In this document: positions 9,206-18,968 of the stretch, one piece after another
Numbering within the stretch: position 1 is the first letter of the stretch
How the letters are laid out: every line of letters starts with the position of its first letter
NCBI GenBank assembly: GCA_963749035.1
Contig: CAVVKW010000004.1
Coordinates: forward strand, 806,001-870,000
DNA: 64,000 bases
Reading direction: 5' to 3'
Source: CAVVKW01 sp963749035
Lineage (GTDB): Bacteria > Verrucomicrobiota > Verrucomicrobiia > Chthoniobacterales > JAATET01
Program-made: the position numbers and the translations under genes
Notes under the pieces: generated by a model
What the model was told of the DNA's origin: nothing
Databases searched by the model: none
What the model saw: only the letters and a program-made list of their open reading frames with translations

Positions 9206-12200
9206 ATGGACAAAGAAGGAATCGCCATCATCGGTATCGGCTGCCGATTTCCCGGAGACGTCAACGACGCTAAATCGTTCTGGAAACTTCTCACTGACGC
9301 CCGCGAAGCCGTGGGAGAAATCCCGGCCGACCGATGGAACATCGACCGCTTTTACGACGCCGAACCCGGTATCCTCGGCAAGTCCATCGCCAAGCGCGGC
9401 GGCTTCGTCAGCAATATCGACCAATTCGATCCGCAGTTCTTCGGGATCTCGCCCCGCGAAGCGCCCTACGTCGAGCCGCAGCAGCGCCTCCTGCTCGAGA
9501 CAGCTTGGGAGGCCATCGAAGATGCCGGCGTTATTCTCGATTTCGACAACGGCACCGACGTCGCGGTGTTTGCCGGGATTTCGCACAATGACTACCAGAT
9601 CATCCAGGCAACCCCGGCGGATCCCTCCAGCATCGGGCAGCATTCTCCCACCGGCACCGCGCACTCCATTGCAGCGAACCGAATCTCGTATTGCCTGAAC
9701 CTGACCGGCCCGAGTGTCGCGATGGACACGGCCTGCTCGTCCGCGCTCACCGCCGTCCATTCCGCCTGCGAACACCTCCGAACCGGTCGCGGAAAACTCG
9801 CGTTAGCCGGCGGCGTGACCGTGATGATTACCCCCGGCGGATTCATCGGCTTTTCCCAGGCCGGAATGCTCTCGCCGGACGGACATTGCCGGGCCTTTGC
9901 AGCCGACGCCAACGGATTTGTCCGCGGCGAAGGTGCCGCCATGGTGTTGCTGAAACCGCTCTCCGCCGCCGTCGCCGACGGCGACCCGATCCACGGCGTC
10001 ATCGTGGGCACTTCGATGAATCAGGACGGTCACACCAACGGCATCTCACTGCCCAGTCCGGAAGCCCAGGCTCGCCTCGTCGTCGACGCCTGCCGCGACG
10101 CCGGCGTCGCACCGCGCGACATCGACTTCGTCGAAGCTCACGGCACCGGCACTGCCGTCGGCGACCCCATCGAAGCCAACGCTCTCGCGAAGGCACTCTG
10201 CCCGGACCGCACCACTCCCCTGCCCATCGGATCGGTCAAGACGAACCTCGGGCACCTTGAGACAGCCGCCGGCATGGCGGGCCTCATCAAGGCGCTGCTC
10301 GTTCTTAAAAACCGTCAAATCCCCGCGAGTCTCCATTTCGACGAGCCGAGCGAGCACATCGATTTCGAGACGCTCAAGCTGCGAGTTCCGACCGAGCTGG
10401 AGCCGCTTCCGGAGAAGGTCGGCCCGCGCTACGTCGGGATCAATTCTTTCGGTTTCGGCGGCGCGAACACCCACGTCATTGTCACCGAAGCCCCCGCAGC
10501 CGCCCCGGCGACTTCCACCGAAGCGCCGAACCGCTCGTGGCCGATCGTCACCTCCGCCCGGTCCGATAACGCCCTTCGCTCGATGGCCGGCCGACTCAGC
10601 GCCGCCCTCGAAGCGGGGTCTCACGCCAACGGATCGTCGCCGACGCTCCCCGACCTGGCCTACACGTTGGGTGCTCGTCGCAACCACCACGCGCACCGGT
10701 TGACTCTCGTCGCCGACTCGCTGGAAACCGCCATCCAGGAATTTGCCGACTTCGCTCGCGGTGACGAGAGTCCAAACGTCCAGACCAGTTTCACGCCGCG
10801 ACCGGAGCGAGCCCCGCGCATCGCCTTCGTCTTGGGGGGGCAAGGACCGCAATGGTGGGGAATGGGCCGCGACCTGATGCGCAACGAGCCGACGTTTCGC
10901 GCTTCGGTCGAACGCTCCGCCCGCGCTCTCGATCCGTGGACTGATTTCTCGCTACTCCAGGAACTCGCTCGCGACGAAGACTCGTCCGAAATCCATCGCA
11001 CCGAGATCGCGCAGCCGGCTCTCTTTGCGATGAACGTCGCTCTCGCGGAGCTGTGGCGCTCATGGGGCGTGGAACCCGCCGCCATCGTCGGCCATAGCGT
11101 TAGCGAGGTCGCCGCCGCTCACCTCGCCGGCATTCTCGATCTGGATACCGCAGCGCGCTTGATCGCCCTTCGCGCGCGGTTCATGGAGCAATGCGCCCGC
11201 GGAGAAGGTGCCATGCTCGCCGTCGGTATGTCGGCCGACAAAGCGACGTCCGTTGCCGCCCGTTACGACCGAACGATCACGATCTCGGCGGTCAACTCAC
11301 CGACCGCCGTCACCCTCTCCGGACCCCGTTCCGCGCTCGAGCCGCTCGCGGCCGAACTCGAAGGACAGAACGTCTTCGCCCGGATTCTGCGGGTCGACCA
11401 TCCGTTCCACCACGCTCTGATGCAACCCGCCGCTGACGAGCTGACGGCTGAACTCGAAGACATCGATCCGCGAGCCGAGATCATTCCGTTCTTCAGCACG
11501 GTAACGGGAAAACGCTGCGACGGCACCTCTTGCGTGGCCGGTCACTGGGGCGACGGCATCCGTCAGGCGGTCCGTTTCTCCGGCGCCGTCGACGCCGTTG
11601 CGGAAACCGGAATCGACGTCTGGCTGGAAATTAGCGCTCACCCGATCCTCGCCCAGTCGCTGCGGGAATGTCTTGCCACCCGCGACGCGACGGACGAACT
11701 CGTCGTCGCCTCCGCTCGCCGCGATCGCGAACACGGAACTTTCCTCGACGCCGCCCTCGACCTCCACCGAGCCGGGGTCGTTCTCGATTTCACCGCGATC
11801 TCGCCATCACGTCGTCTCATCCCACTCCCCGCTTACGCCTGGGATCGTGCTCGCTGGTGGAGCGAGTCGCGCGATTGGCGCGACGGTCGTCTCGCCCCTG
11901 GCGGTCGCGGACTTCTCGACTGCCGACTGCCCCGCGCGAACCCGACCTGGTCGGGCCGGCTCGACGCCCGACACCTTTCGTATCTGCAGGACCACAAGGT
12001 CGACACCCGCGTGATCTTTCCAGCGGCTGGGTTCATCGAGCTCGCTCTGGAAGTCGGCGTCGAGCTCTTCGAAGGCCGTCCGTTCGCCATCGAGGACTTC
12101 GAAATTCGCAAACCGCTCCTCGTCCCCGAAGACCCGTCGACCCTCAATTTGGAACTCTCCGTCGACGAGGTGAACCGCACGTTCGCCATCCACTCGCGGA

Positions 12201-15200
12201 TCGAGAACTCCTGGTCGCTTCACGTCGTCGGCTCCCTCCGCGGCGAACGAACGGAAAACGAATTCGCCTCTTCGACCTGGCAACCCGACTTCTACGCCGA
12301 CGTTCCGGTCGACGGCTTCTACCAGCATCTCGCCGATCTCGGACTCCGCTACGGTCCCGAGTTCAAACCCCTCCAGCGCCTCAGTGCCACGAACGGTTGT
12401 TCCACGGGGCACGTGGGCCTCTCCGAACGCACCGGCGCCCGTGCCGACGAATACGCTCTCCATCCCGTTCTTCTCGACGGCGCGCTTCACGTCTTCTCGG
12501 CCGCCGCCGCGACCGTCGAAGATCGGCGGGCCAGGATGAAATTGCCGGTTCGCTTCGGTCGGATTCTGTTTCTCCGTTCTCCCGGCGCCTCCGCGAACGT
12601 CCGAGCCGACATCCGCGATTTCAGCGATGAGTTCCTGGAAGGTGGCCTTGCCCTCTATGACGCCGCTGGCCAACCCTGCGTCCAGATCGATGGCTTCCGG
12701 GCAGTCAGCCTAGCCGGCACTCGTCGCGCCGGCTCCTCCACCGGTTCGAGCAACGTCACCTACCGCCTCGACTGGGATCAGCGTGGTCTGTCGCGAGAAA
12801 CACCAACGGAACCGTTGCCGCTTTCCGATCTGCGGGACGCAGCCCGCTCCGCATTCGACCACATCGTCGGGATTCGCGGCCGCGACCGCCTCGAATCCGC
12901 GATGGCCGCCTCCGACGACCTTGCCGCTGCCCACCTCGCCCTCGGGCTTCGTCAAATGGGCGTTCGCTCCGGCTCTTCGGTCGACTCTGAGACGCTCGGG
13001 ATTTCGCCCGACCTCCGTCCGGCTTTCAATGGCCTAATTGCTGACCTCGAAAAACGCGGCCTCATAGAGAATCAGCGAGCCCTTCCAAAGTTCGACGAGA
13101 TTGCCGATAGCGCGCGGACCGAGCTCCGTGGGTTTCTTGCGCGAAATCCTGGCCACGCTGCGGAAGGCATTCTCTGCGAGTCGATGTGCGCCGAGCTCGG
13201 ACCCATTCTCCGCGGCGAGAAGGACGCCGTTCAAGTCCTCTTCGCCGGGGGCGGACCAGACCTCCTCGAGCAATTCTACGGCGATGGTCTCCTCTCCAGT
13301 CACTGGCTCAGCGCCATCGCGGCCGCGGTCGAGACCGCCGCATCCACCCTCCCCGAAGGACGCGGGCTCCGAATACTTGAGATCGGTGCTGGCACCGGCG
13401 GCCTCGCCGCCCACGTCTTGCCGAACCTTCCGCGCAAGACTCACAGTTACGCCTTTACCGACGCGTCCCCGGCGTTTTTCTCGACCGCCGGCCAAAAGCT
13501 CGCGGCGTTTCCGGAGGTTGAGTTCGAGGTCTTCGACCTCGAAAAATCCGGGGCCGACCAAGGCTTCGCGGCCGAATCCTACGACCTGATCGTCGGCACG
13601 AACGTCCTGCACGCCGTTGCCGATATCCGCCAGACCCTTGGCTACATCCACGACCTGCTTGCTCCCGGTGGCAGCCTGATCTTCATGGACACCGCCAGCC
13701 CACAGCTCTGGACTGAGACCGTCTTCGGACTCACCAGCGGTTGGTGGAGATTCACGGATCGTGACCTTCGACCCGATCAACCTCTGCTCGAGCGCGCCCA
13801 GTGGGAAACCATTCTCGAAGAAGCCGGTTTCGCGGAAACCACGTCGCTCCCCGGTCTCACCGGTCCCCGCGGCGGCGAAGGCCAGATGACCCTCTTCGCG
13901 CGAAAGGCTTCGACCACGCCGAAACCGGCTCCGATAATCTCCGTTCCCTCGGGCGAATCCTGGCTACTCGTCAGCGACGACTCCGATCTCGTGGACGAGG
14001 TCGCTCAGCTCGTTCCGAATGCTCGGATCGTTTCTCCAGACGACGAGATGCTCGGCGACTCGGGCTCGACTCCAAACCGCATCCTCTTTTTCAGTGCTGA
14101 GAACACCGACGCGCTCCTGACTCTCACCCAGAACCTTCCGACCCCAGACAAACTCCACCTGACCCTCGTCACGCGCGGAGCTCAGCCCGCCGGGACGACC
14201 CGGATTCCGGTCAACGTCGACCACGCCGCCGCGCTCGGCCTGCTTCGAGTCATCGCAAACGAGTATCCGAACCTGACCTGCCGCGCCATCGACCTTCCCC
14301 TCGAAGCGCAGTCGGGCGACGCCGAACTTCTCCTCGCGGAGCTGCAATCTGAATTCCCCGAGCGCGAAATGGCTCTTCGCGGAGACGCTCGCTACGTCCG
14401 CCGTCTCCGCCACGGCCAGGCGGAAAAGTCCGCCGCACCTCCTCCGTCCGTTCCCCTCCGCCTTCGATCGAAAGATCGCGGCCACCTCGATACACTGGAG
14501 TTCGCTCCATTTACGCTGCCGCCTTGCGGCCCGGGTGAAGTGCTCGTCGATACGGTCGCCGCGGGAATGAACTTCCGCGACGTCCTTAAGGCCCTCGCCC
14601 TCTATCCGGGCGAAGCCCCAGACGCCGCCATCTTCGGCGACGAGATCGGCGGGATCGTTCGCGAAGTCGGCCCCGACGTTAAGCACCTCTCCGTAGGTGA
14701 TCGGGTCTTTGGCCTCGCGACCTTCGGGCTCGCCACCCGGACGCTGGCTCGCGGCGGTGACCTTCGGCGCGTCCCGACGAACATCTCGTTCGAGGAAGCC
14801 GCCACGCTCCCGGTCGTCTTCATGACCGCATGGCACGCGATCGTGAACGTGGCGCGGCTCCGGAAGGGCGAATCCATCCTCGTTCAGGCCGGCACCGGAG
14901 GCGTGGGCATGGCGGCCATCCAGATCGCCAGGCATCTCGGAATGACCGTTATCGCCACCGCCGGCAATCCGGCGAAACGCGCGCTTTTGAAAACTCTCGG
15001 GGTTGACCACGTGATCGACTCACGCCGGGCGGATTTCGCGGATGCAGTGATGACCCTCACCGACCGCCGCGGCGTGGATGCCGTCCTCAATTCCCTCGCC
15101 GCGGAGGCCATCCCGATGGGACTGGCGTGCCTCGCTGAATTCGGACGGTTCCTCGAGATTGGAAAACGCGATATTTACCAAAACTCCAAACTGCCGCTTT

Positions 15201-16693
15201 GGAACCTTCGCCGTAACGCGTCGTTCCACGTTATCGCGATGGATGCCGTATTCGGTGGAGACGAGGCACTCACCGCCAAACTCCTCGGCGAAGTCAGCGA
15301 TCTCGTGGAAGCGGGCGCGCTCCGCCCGTTGCCGTTCCGAGCCTACCCGGCCAATCGGGTGGACGGGGCTTTCCGCCTCATGGCTCAGGGCAAACACGTC
15401 GGCAAGGTCGTCGTGACCTTTTCCGAATCCTCTCTCCCGCGTCGCACACCGGCCCTTCGACCAGGCTTCACGGTCGATGCGGACGCGGCTTACCTCGTCA
15501 CCGGTGCCTTCGGAGGCTATGGGGTGGTCCTCGCTCGTTGGCTCGCTGATTGCGGTGCGCGTCACCTCGTTCTCACCTCTCGCAGCGGGCCACAATCCGA
15601 GGCGGCGAAGTCTCTCGTCGACGACCTGGCGGCGAGCGGAGTCACCGTGCAAGTCGAGAAGGTCGACGTCCGCTCGACGGCCGACACGGCCAAGCTCATC
15701 CGATCGATCAACCCGCCGTTGAAAGGTGTTTTCCATCTTGCGATGGCCATCGACGACGCTCCCATCGTGGATCTCACTCCCGAGCGAATGTCGACCGTGC
15801 TGGAGCCCAAAGCCGATGGGGCGTGGAATCTCCACAACGCCACGCAAGGTTTACCACTCGATGCTTTCGTCCTGTTCTCGTCCGTCTCGAGCGTCTTCGG
15901 CAATCCCGCGCAAGGCAACTACGCCGCGGCAAATGCCTACCTCGACGCGCTGGCGCACCACCGCCAAGCTCTCGGACTTCCGGGCTTGGCAGTCAACTGG
16001 GGTGTCCTCGGGGGCGAAGGTTACGTCGCCCGCAACCAGAAGGTCGGGGAGTTCCTTGCTCGTCAGGGCACGGAAGCGCTCTCACCGGGCGAAGTGACTT
16101 CCCTGCTCGAATCTTTCCTTGAGAACGGCGTCGATCAGGCTATCGCAATTCGGGTCGAGTGGGGCAAGTGGCGGCAATTCTTCCGCGGCCTCCAGGATAA
16201 CCCGCTCCTCGAAGACATCTTCGCCAGCGGCTTCGAGGACTCTGAAACAACCGCTTCGAAGAACGATTGGCGCGCGAAACTCGACGCCGCAGCGCCGGAG
16301 GAACGTGAAGCTGTCACGCGAGCCGCCGTCCGCTCCATCGTCGGTGGTGTTCTCCGCGTCAAACCCGACACGCTCCGCGACGATCAGCCTCTCACCGATC
16401 TGGGTCTCGACTCCCTCATGGGCGTTGAGATCGAGACGTCGCTCGAAAGCAGTCTGGGCGTCGGCCTGCCGCCGACCAGTCTGATGCGCGCCCGCACCAT
16501 CGGTCAGATCGCCGTTCTCATTACCGAGCACCTCGGAACTCCGACGACCGCTTCACCCGACAACCCGTCCGCGGATGCGCCGGCCGCTAAGGAGGTCGAC
16601 GTGGACGAGATCGATCTGGATGAACTGACCGAGGACGATCTCGACGGCCTGCTCGACGATTCTACCGTTATTCGAGGCGAGGTTGATAAGTAA
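9206..16693 (+). CDS. highly reducing type I polyketide synthase (KS-AT-DH-MT-ER-KR-ACP)
   Basis: A 2495-residue single-module synthase that should build a reduced, possibly methyl-branched carbon chain. Domains in order are: KS with Cys177 (DTACSS), His312 and His350; AT with GHSVSE (Ser631) and HPFH, the latter suggesting malonyl use; DH with His930 (DHKVDTRVIFP) and Asp1091 (LLDGALH); C-methyltransferase with the SAM loop LEIGAGTGG (about 1391); ER with GTGGVGMAA (about 1895); KR with TGAFGGYG (about 2098), Tyr2239 and an IDD motif suggesting a B-type ketoreductase; ACP with phosphopantetheine Ser2403 (LDSL). A very acidic tail ends the protein and may dock to a partner. The order resembles fungal highly reducing iterative synthases. 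No thioesterase is present. Deviations: the AT has GHSVSE instead of GHSxGE, and the DH has Thr where Gly is usual. Its stop abuts the next gene. Confidence 0.93.
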   Translation: MDKEGIAIIGIGCRFPGDVNDAKSFWKLLTDAREAVGEIPADRWNIDRFYDAEPGILGKSIAKRGGFVSNIDQFDPQFFGISPREAPYVEPQQRLLLETAWEAIEDAGVILDFDNGTDVAVFAGISHNDYQIIQATPADPSSIGQHSPTGTAHSIAANRISYCLNLTGPSVAMDTACSSALTAVHSACEHLRTGRGKLALAGGVTVMITPGGFIGFSQAGMLSPDGHCRAFAADANGFVRGEGAAMVLLKPLSAAVADGDPIHGVIVGTSMNQDGHTNGISLPSPEAQARLVVDACRDAGVAPRDIDFVEAHGTGTAVGDPIEANALAKALCPDRTTPLPIGSVKTNLGHLETAAGMAGLIKALLVLKNRQIPASLHFDEPSEHIDFETLKLRVPTELEPLPEKVGPRYVGINSFGFGGANTHVIVTEAPAAAPATSTEAPNRSWPIVTSARSDNALRSMAGRLSAALEAGSHANGSSPTLPDLAYTLGARRNHHAHRLTLVADSLETAIQEFADFARGDESPNVQTSFTPRPERAPRIAFVLGGQGPQWWGMGRDLMRNEPTFRASVERSARALDPWTDFSLLQELARDEDSSEIHRTEIAQPALFAMNVALAELWRSWGVEPAAIVGHSVSEVAAAHLAGILDLDTAARLIALRARFMEQCARGEGAMLAVGMSADKATSVAARYDRTITISAVNSPTAVTLSGPRSALEPLAAELEGQNVFARILRVDHPFHHALMQPAADELTAELEDIDPRAEIIPFFSTVTGKRCDGTSCVAGHWGDGIRQAVRFSGAVDAVAETGIDVWLEISAHPILAQSLRECLATRDATDELVVASARRDREHGTFLDAALDLHRAGVVLDFTAISPSRRLIPLPAYAWDRARWWSESRDWRDGRLAPGGRGLLDCRLPRANPTWSGRLDARHLSYLQDHKVDTRVIFPAAGFIELALEVGVELFEGRPFAIEDFEIRKPLLVPEDPSTLNLELSVDEVNRTFAIHSRIENSWSLHVVGSLRGERTENEFASSTWQPDFYADVPVDGFYQHLADLGLRYGPEFKPLQRLSATNGCSTGHVGLSERTGARADEYALHPVLLDGALHVFSAAAATVEDRRARMKLPVRFGRILFLRSPGASANVRADIRDFSDEFLEGGLALYDAAGQPCVQIDGFRAVSLAGTRRAGSSTGSSNVTYRLDWDQRGLSRETPTEPLPLSDLRDAARSAFDHIVGIRGRDRLESAMAASDDLAAAHLALGLRQMGVRSGSSVDSETLGISPDLRPAFNGLIADLEKRGLIENQRALPKFDEIADSARTELRGFLARNPGHAAEGILCESMCAELGPILRGEKDAVQVLFAGGGPDLLEQFYGDGLLSSHWLSAIAAAVETAASTLPEGRGLRILEIGAGTGGLAAHVLPNLPRKTHSYAFTDASPAFFSTAGQKLAAFPEVEFEVFDLEKSGADQGFAAESYDLIVGTNVLHAVADIRQTLGYIHDLLAPGGSLIFMDTASPQLWTETVFGLTSGWWRFTDRDLRPDQPLLERAQWETILEEAGFAETTSLPGLTGPRGGEGQMTLFARKASTTPKPAPIISVPSGESWLLVSDDSDLVDEVAQLVPNARIVSPDDEMLGDSGSTPNRILFFSAENTDALLTLTQNLPTPDKLHLTLVTRGAQPAGTTRIPVNVDHAAALGLLRVIANEYPNLTCRAIDLPLEAQSGDAELLLAELQSEFPEREMALRGDARYVRRLRHGQAEKSAAPPPSVPLRLRSKDRGHLDTLEFAPFTLPPCGPGEVLVDTVAAGMNFRDVLKALALYPGEAPDAAIFGDEIGGIVREVGPDVKHLSVGDRVFGLATFGLATRTLARGGDLRRVPTNISFEEAATLPVVFMTAWHAIVNVARLRKGESILVQAGTGGVGMAAIQIARHLGMTVIATAGNPAKRALLKTLGVDHVIDSRRADFADAVMTLTDRRGVDAVLNSLAAEAIPMGLACLAEFGRFLEIGKRDIYQNSKLPLWNLRRNASFHVIAMDAVFGGDEALTAKLLGEVSDLVEAGALRPLPFRAYPANRVDGAFRLMAQGKHVGKVVVTFSESSLPRRTPALRPGFTVDADAAYLVTGAFGGYGVVLARWLADCGARHLVLTSRSGPQSEAAKSLVDDLAASGVTVQVEKVDVRSTADTAKLIRSINPPLKGVFHLAMAIDDAPIVDLTPERMSTVLEPKADGAWNLHNATQGLPLDAFVLFSSVSSVFGNPAQGNYAAANAYLDALAHHRQALGLPGLAVNWGVLGGEGYVARNQKVGEFLARQGTEALSPGEVTSLLESFLENGVDQAIAIRVEWGKWRQFFRGLQDNPLLEDIFASGFEDSETTASKNDWRAKLDAAAPEEREAVTRAAVRSIVGGVLRVKPDTLRDDQPLTDLGLDSLMGVEIETSLESSLGVGLPPTSLMRARTIGQIAVLITEHLGTPTTASPDNPSADAPAAKEVDVDEIDLDELTEDDLDGLLDDSTVIRGEVDK

Positions 16694-18025
16694 ATGGCCA
16701 CCGATACCCGCGCACGTCTCCGCCAACTCCTCGAAAGCAAGGAAGCCTCGCTTCAGCCCGCCACGCTTCCGCAACGCGAGTTGTGGGAAACCACCTCGCT
16801 CCCCCTCGACAGCCCGTCGAATCACATCTGTGCCTTCCTCGAAGTTCGCGGTGCCTTGACTCCCGATCACGCGACCGCTGCTTTGCAACGAGTGGTCAAT
16901 CGCCAGGACGTTCTCCGATTGTCCCTCCTGCCGGGGAAGAATCAACGACTTCAGCTCATCCGCTCCAGCGGGACGGCAATCGTCAATTTCCGGGACGCCG
17001 GCAAAGACGCCGTCGCCGACGTGATGGCACCAACGTTCGACCAGCCATTTGACCTCGTCCGTGGCCCACTTTACCGCGTCGAAATCGTTCGTCGAAACCC
17101 CGACGAGATCTTTCTCGTTCTCGCGATTCATCACGCCATCGCGGACGGTTGGTCCCTCGGCGTGTTCGTCGAAGATCTCGTCAATTCCTACATCCTTGGT
17201 CTTGCCAGCGGCCACCGCGAGCTGCCACCCGTTCCCCTCACCTGCACCGCGTGGGACGCGAACGAACGCACCCGCTGGAGGCAACCAACGTCCTTCGCCG
17301 AGAACATTGCGTTTTGGGAAACACATCTCGAGGCCGCACCGAAGGTCTGGAACCGGCCGCGTCCACCGATCGAGACTCCGCTGCAACGACGTGTCCTCGT
17401 CATCGAAGACGAGCTAGCCACCGCGACGCGCGCGCTCGCTAAGCGATGCGGCGCCACGCTCTTCAACACGCTGCAGACGGCCTTTCGCATCGCGCTCTTC
17501 GATCACACCGAATCCGCCGACGTCACGGTCGGCACCCCCGTCGCTAATCGAACTCTGCCCGCAATCCGCGAGACCATGGGGTATTTTTCGACCATCGTGC
17601 CGATCCGCGCTCAAATCGATCCGGCTGACCCCTTCGCCGTCACGCTCCAACACGTTCATGAGAACTCGGTCGAGGCCTTCTCGAACGTCATTCCGTTCGC
17701 CGAGTTGGTTTCCGCCCTCGCCCCTCCGCGCGTTACCAACGAAAACCCACTGTTCGAAGTTCGTTTCGCCCTTCAGAATCACCCTATTCCCGACACGTCT
17801 GCGCCCGGCTTCGCCGTTCGAATGCGGATGCGATCTACCGGCACGGCCCGATTCGATCTCGCGTGCGAAATCACGGAGGCCGGCAATGCCCTCGAAGTCG
17901 CCTGGCTCAGTCGGCCAGCTTTCATCCCCGCCGCCGAGCTCGCCGAGCTGCACCGTCTCTTCCGCGCAGTCTTGACGTCCGCGTGCCGTAACGAAAACGT
18001 CCCCGTCCGCCCCCTTGTTGCCTGA
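16694..18025 (+). CDS. stand-alone condensation-domain acyltransferase
   Basis: A 443-residue condensation-fold protein of the NRPS-C/PapA superfamily. The catalytic HHxxxDG motif is visible as HHAIADG (His146-His147, Asp151, Gly152), and length matches one full V-shaped C domain with no adenylation or carrier domain. It starts right after the PKS stop (TAA, then ATG), which implies translational coupling. The expected job is to lift the finished acyl chain from the PKS carrier domain onto an alcohol or amine, taking the place of the missing thioesterase. The acceptor is unknown. The PKS acidic tail may be its docking site. Confidence 0.85.
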   Translation: MATDTRARLRQLLESKEASLQPATLPQRELWETTSLPLDSPSNHICAFLEVRGALTPDHATAALQRVVNRQDVLRLSLLPGKNQRLQLIRSSGTAIVNFRDAGKDAVADVMAPTFDQPFDLVRGPLYRVEIVRRNPDEIFLVLAIHHAIADGWSLGVFVEDLVNSYILGLASGHRELPPVPLTCTAWDANERTRWRQPTSFAENIAFWETHLEAAPKVWNRPRPPIETPLQRRVLVIEDELATATRALAKRCGATLFNTLQTAFRIALFDHTESADVTVGTPVANRTLPAIRETMGYFSTIVPIRAQIDPADPFAVTLQHVHENSVEAFSNVIPFAELVSALAPPRVTNENPLFEVRFALQNHPIPDTSAPGFAVRMRMRSTGTARFDLACEITEAGNALEVAWLSRPAFIPAAELAELHRLFRAVLTSACRNENVPVRPLVA

Positions 18026-18029
18026 AGCC

Positions 18030-18968
18030 ATGAGCGTCACCACCCTCTCCAGCCGAAAGGAGCAAATCACTGCCACCGCATTCTTCACCGACAGTGCCAT
18101 CCTCATCGCTATCCAGGCTGTGATCGGCATCTGCGTGCATCACGGCTGGTTCTGGGCGGTTGCCGCGCTCATTCTCCCGGCCAGTCATTTCATGCACGGC
18201 ACGCTCATCGCCTTTCACGAAGCCTCCCACGGCCTGCTCCGAAAGAGCCGTCTTCTCAACGAGATCGATGGCGTCTTCATCGGGATTTTCAGCTTCACGA
18301 GCTTCAGCCTCTACCGGGCAGCCCACCAAACCCACCACGCCCATCTCGGTTCAGAACGCGACGAGGAACTCTGGCCATTCGTTCGGACCGAAATTTCCCG
18401 CCCCACCAGGATTTTCGCCGCCGTTCTCGAATTGACGGTCGGCATCCTCTTCACGCCCTTCCTCTTCTACCGCACCTTTCTCCGCGAAGGCTCTCCGATC
18501 CGGAGCCGAAAGATCCGCCGCCGCATCTGGATGGAGATCGGTGGTGTCATCCTAGCGTGGATCACCATTTTTTCACTCGTCGCCTACTTCGACGTCTGGA
18601 TCTACTTCCTCAGTATCTTCGCCCTCCCGGCGATCGTCGCCGGCAACCTCCAGAGCTGGCGCAAATACATCGAGCACGTCGGGCTGACCGGCGACACCGT
18701 GAACAGCTCGACGCGGAACGTCGTTCCCCGCACACGGTTGGGGCGTTGGCTTGCGTTCACCCTCCTGCACGAGCCCTACCACGGAGTTCATCACCAGAAG
18801 TCCGGCCTTCCTCACGAGCAACTTCCGGAGCACGTTGGAGACCTCGAACCTCGCACCCCCGCCGAGCTAGCCCCGTTTCCGAGCTACACCAGCGCCTTGC
18901 AACACTTGTTGAAAAACCTCAAAGACCCCCGCGTCGGCGCTCAATGGCGTGCGATCCCGTCCAAATGA
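18030..18968 (+). CDS. fatty-acid desaturase/hydroxylase-like membrane enzyme
   Basis: A 312-residue di-iron membrane enzyme. Three histidine boxes are clear: HEASH (about 63-67), HQTHH (about 99-103) and HEPYHGVHH (about 247-255), separated by hydrophobic segments as in the desaturase/ketolase/hydroxylase superfamily. It acts on acyl or lipid substrates in the cytoplasmic membrane. It begins four bases after the condensation gene and overlaps the ABC ATPase start (ATGA), so it belongs to the same transcript. The likely task is to add a double bond or hydroxyl to the polyketide chain or its conjugate. Confidence 0.85.
   Translation: MSVTTLSSRKEQITATAFFTDSAILIAIQAVIGICVHHGWFWAVAALILPASHFMHGTLIAFHEASHGLLRKSRLLNEIDGVFIGIFSFTSFSLYRAAHQTHHAHLGSERDEELWPFVRTEISRPTRIFAAVLELTVGILFTPFLFYRTFLREGSPIRSRKIRRRIWMEIGGVILAWITIFSLVAYFDVWIYFLSIFALPAIVAGNLQSWRKYIEHVGLTGDTVNSSTRNVVPRTRLGRWLAFTLLHEPYHGVHHQKSGLPHEQLPEHVGDLEPRTPAELAPFPSYTSALQHLLKNLKDPRVGAQWRAIPSK

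Noticed and set aside
13964..15010. 348-residue minus-strand frame inside the PKS gene
   Set aside because: It lies wholly opposite conserved PKS ER and linker sequence and has the biased composition of an antisense shadow.
9206..18025. Hybrid NRPS-PKS assembly line
   Set aside because: The condensation protein stands alone with no adenylation or peptidyl-carrier domain in the window, so an amino-acid-incorporating line is not supported.
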